Assembly: GCA_015478575.1 (NCBI GenBank)
Contig: JADMIN010000253.1
Coordinates: 1-5,070 of the forward strand
DNA length: 5,070 nucleotides
Direction of reading: 5' to 3'
Source: Ktedonobacterales bacterium
GTDB taxonomy: Bacteria > Chloroflexota > Ktedonobacteria > Ktedonobacterales > JADMIN01
Each line of letters opens with the position of its first letter. Position 1 is the stretch's first letter. Shown here piece by piece: positions 4,015 through 5,070 of the stretch. Below the pieces are notes generated by a model that was not told the origin of the DNA, did no database searches, and saw nothing but the letters and a program-made list of their open reading frames with translations. Position numbers and translations under genes: made by a program.

Positions 4015-5070
4015 CTACAGGCGAGCGCCGCGATAGGCCGCGTCCAGCACATCCACTACGTGCGCCACGGCGATAGACGAGCCAACGCGCTGGAGTTGCG
4101 CGCGCAGATGCAGCGCGCAGCCAGGGTTGGCCGTGACCACCACCCGCGCGCCCGCCGTGGTGAGCGCGCGCACCTTGCGCGTGCCCAGTCGGCCCGCCAT
4201 CGCTGGGCGCGTGAGGTTATAGACGCCCGCGCTGCCACAGCAGAGCGCCGGCTCCTCCATCTCCACCAGCTCGAGACCCGGAATGGCCCGCAGCAACGCG
4301 CGCGGCTGGGCGCTGATGCGTTGGGCATGGACGAGGTGGCATGCCTCCTGGTAGGTGGCGCGTAGGGGCAGCGGGGCAAAGCGGGTATTGAGCGCGTCCG
4401 CGTCGTGGAGCGCGCCCAGAAGCTCGGTGACATCGCGTACCCGTGCCGCGAACGCTTCCGCCCGCTCGCGCCAGGCTGGCTCCTCGGCGAAGAGGCGCCC
4501 ATATTCCTTCAGCGCCGCGCCGCAGCCCGCGGCATTCACCACGATGGTATCGGCGCCGCTCGCCTCAAACGCGAGGATGTTGCGGCAGGCGAGCATGCGC
4601 CCACGATCCAGGTCGCCGGAGTGGACCGTCAGCGCGCCACAGCACTGCTGGGCTGGGGGCAGCGCGACCTCGTAGCCATTGAGGGTGAGGACGCGGATGG
4701 TGGCACGGTCGGTGGCAGCGAAGACGGTGCTCATGGCGCAACCGGCGAAGAGCGCGACGCGCCCGCGATGGGGGATGCGCTCTGGCGGTGGGTAGACCTG
4801 CCCCGCTGGCACGACGAACGCGGCGGGCAGCTCAGGCAGCAGCGCCTCCGCCGCGCGCAAGCGCACGAGATCGAGCAGCCCGCTCCGCCGGGCCAGCCAC
4901 CGCGGCCCCGACCGTTGGTACAGGCGCAGCAGCGCGCCCGCCCGCCGGAAGCGCCCCAGATCGCCCAGCAGGCCATCGAAGGCGATGAAGCGTAGCAGCC
5001 GTTGAGCGAGCGGACGAGGCACAGCCCGCTCGATCTGCGTCCGCGCCGACTCCACCAGTTGGCCATACGC
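4015..5070 (-). CDS. glcF: Glycolate oxidase iron-sulfur subunit (GlcF type), N-terminus outside the window
   Basis: The C-terminal 351 residues of a GlcF-like subunit, which passes electrons from the FAD-containing GlcD/GlcE subunits during oxidation of glycolate or related 2-hydroxyacids. The frame stays open to the window end (AYGQLVESARTQIER), so a GTG at 5055 is internal and not the start. The missing part, about 70-100 residues, should hold the two 4Fe-4S CxxCxxCxxxCP motifs; the first visible residues match what normally follows the second motif. Numbering from the codon at 5055, CCG domain 1 shows FAGCAMSTVF (103-112), CCGALTVHSGD (138-148) and NAAGCG (174-179). CCG domain 2 shows EACH (237-240), CCGSAGVYN (272-280) and ANPGC (309-313). 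Both domains look intact. Other CCG-domain proteins (LldE, HdrB-like) are less likely because CCGALxxHxGD and CCGSAGxYN are typical of GlcF. A glcD-like partner would be expected further upstream on this strand. It converges on the methyltransferase gene. Confidence 0.93.
   Translation of the reverse strand, partial: AYGQLVESARTQIERAVPRPLAQRLLRFIAFDGLLGDLGRFRRAGALLRLYQRSGPRWLARRSGLLDLVRLRAAEALLPELPAAFVVPAGQVYPPPERIPHRGRVALFAGCAMSTVFAATDRATIRVLTLNGYEVALPPAQQCCGALTVHSGDLDRGRMLACRNILAFEASGADTIVVNAAGCGAALKEYGRLFAEEPAWRERAEAFAARVRDVTELLGALHDADALNTRFAPLPLRATYQEACHLVHAQRISAQPRALLRAIPGLELVEMEEPALCCGSAGVYNLTRPAMAGRLGTRKVRALTTAGARVVVTANPGCALHLRAQLQRVGSSIAVAHVVDVLDAAYRGARL

Noticed and set aside
4405..4995. 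A 196-codon plus-strand open frame
   Set aside because: It is antisense to the GlcF gene, whose CCG motifs are unmistakable; composition is typical of a shadow frame.

Overview
This window comes from a GC-rich bacterial chromosome. The gene families point to Chloroflexota (inferred from memory of where DUF3105, DUF2085 and TlpA-type proteins co-occur, not from a search). No phage, transposon, tRNA, rRNA or CRISPR signal was seen.

Layout, left to right. (1) 48-828: two small co-directional membrane-protein genes 31 bp apart. Both encode a hydrophobic segment carrying a Cys-Pro...Met-Met-Arg-Gly-Met motif (resembling DUF2933), a linker, and a C-terminal amphipathic helix starting E/D-E-R-L. 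They look like diverged paralogues. (2) 829-1143: a 315-bp intergenic region. It holds a perfect 12-bp inverted repeat (terminator-like but without a T-tract), a consensus TATAAT box fused to two tandem 15-bp operator-like repeats, and a leader of roughly 125 nt with a small hairpin. (3) 1144-3924: four co-directional genes with gaps of 54-70 bp, each with a recognisable Shine-Dalgarno sequence. They encode a DUF3105 membrane-anchored protein whose N-terminus is a 4x TRGTT repeat, a TlpA/ResA-like anchored thioredoxin (WCDAC active site), a DUF2085 polytopic membrane protein, and a class I SAM-dependent methyltransferase. (4) 4015-5070, minus strand: the C-terminal part of a GlcF-type glycolate oxidase iron-sulfur subunit with two CCG domains, converging on the methyltransferase and cut by the window end.

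How they may work together (inference): five of the six plus-strand genes encode membrane or membrane-anchored products. The TlpA-like protein would do thiol-disulfide chemistry on the outer face of the membrane, where DUF3105 exposes two Cys and several His, and the DUF2933-like and DUF2085 proteins carry conserved Cys in the membrane. An envelope thiol/metal-handling module is plausible but unproven. The methyltransferase may be a passenger. The GlcF gene belongs to a separate transcript for 2-hydroxyacid oxidation. The most unusual items are the tandem Cys-Pro/Met paralogues, the repeat-based promoter architecture and the in-frame 15-bp minisatellite in the DUF3105 gene.
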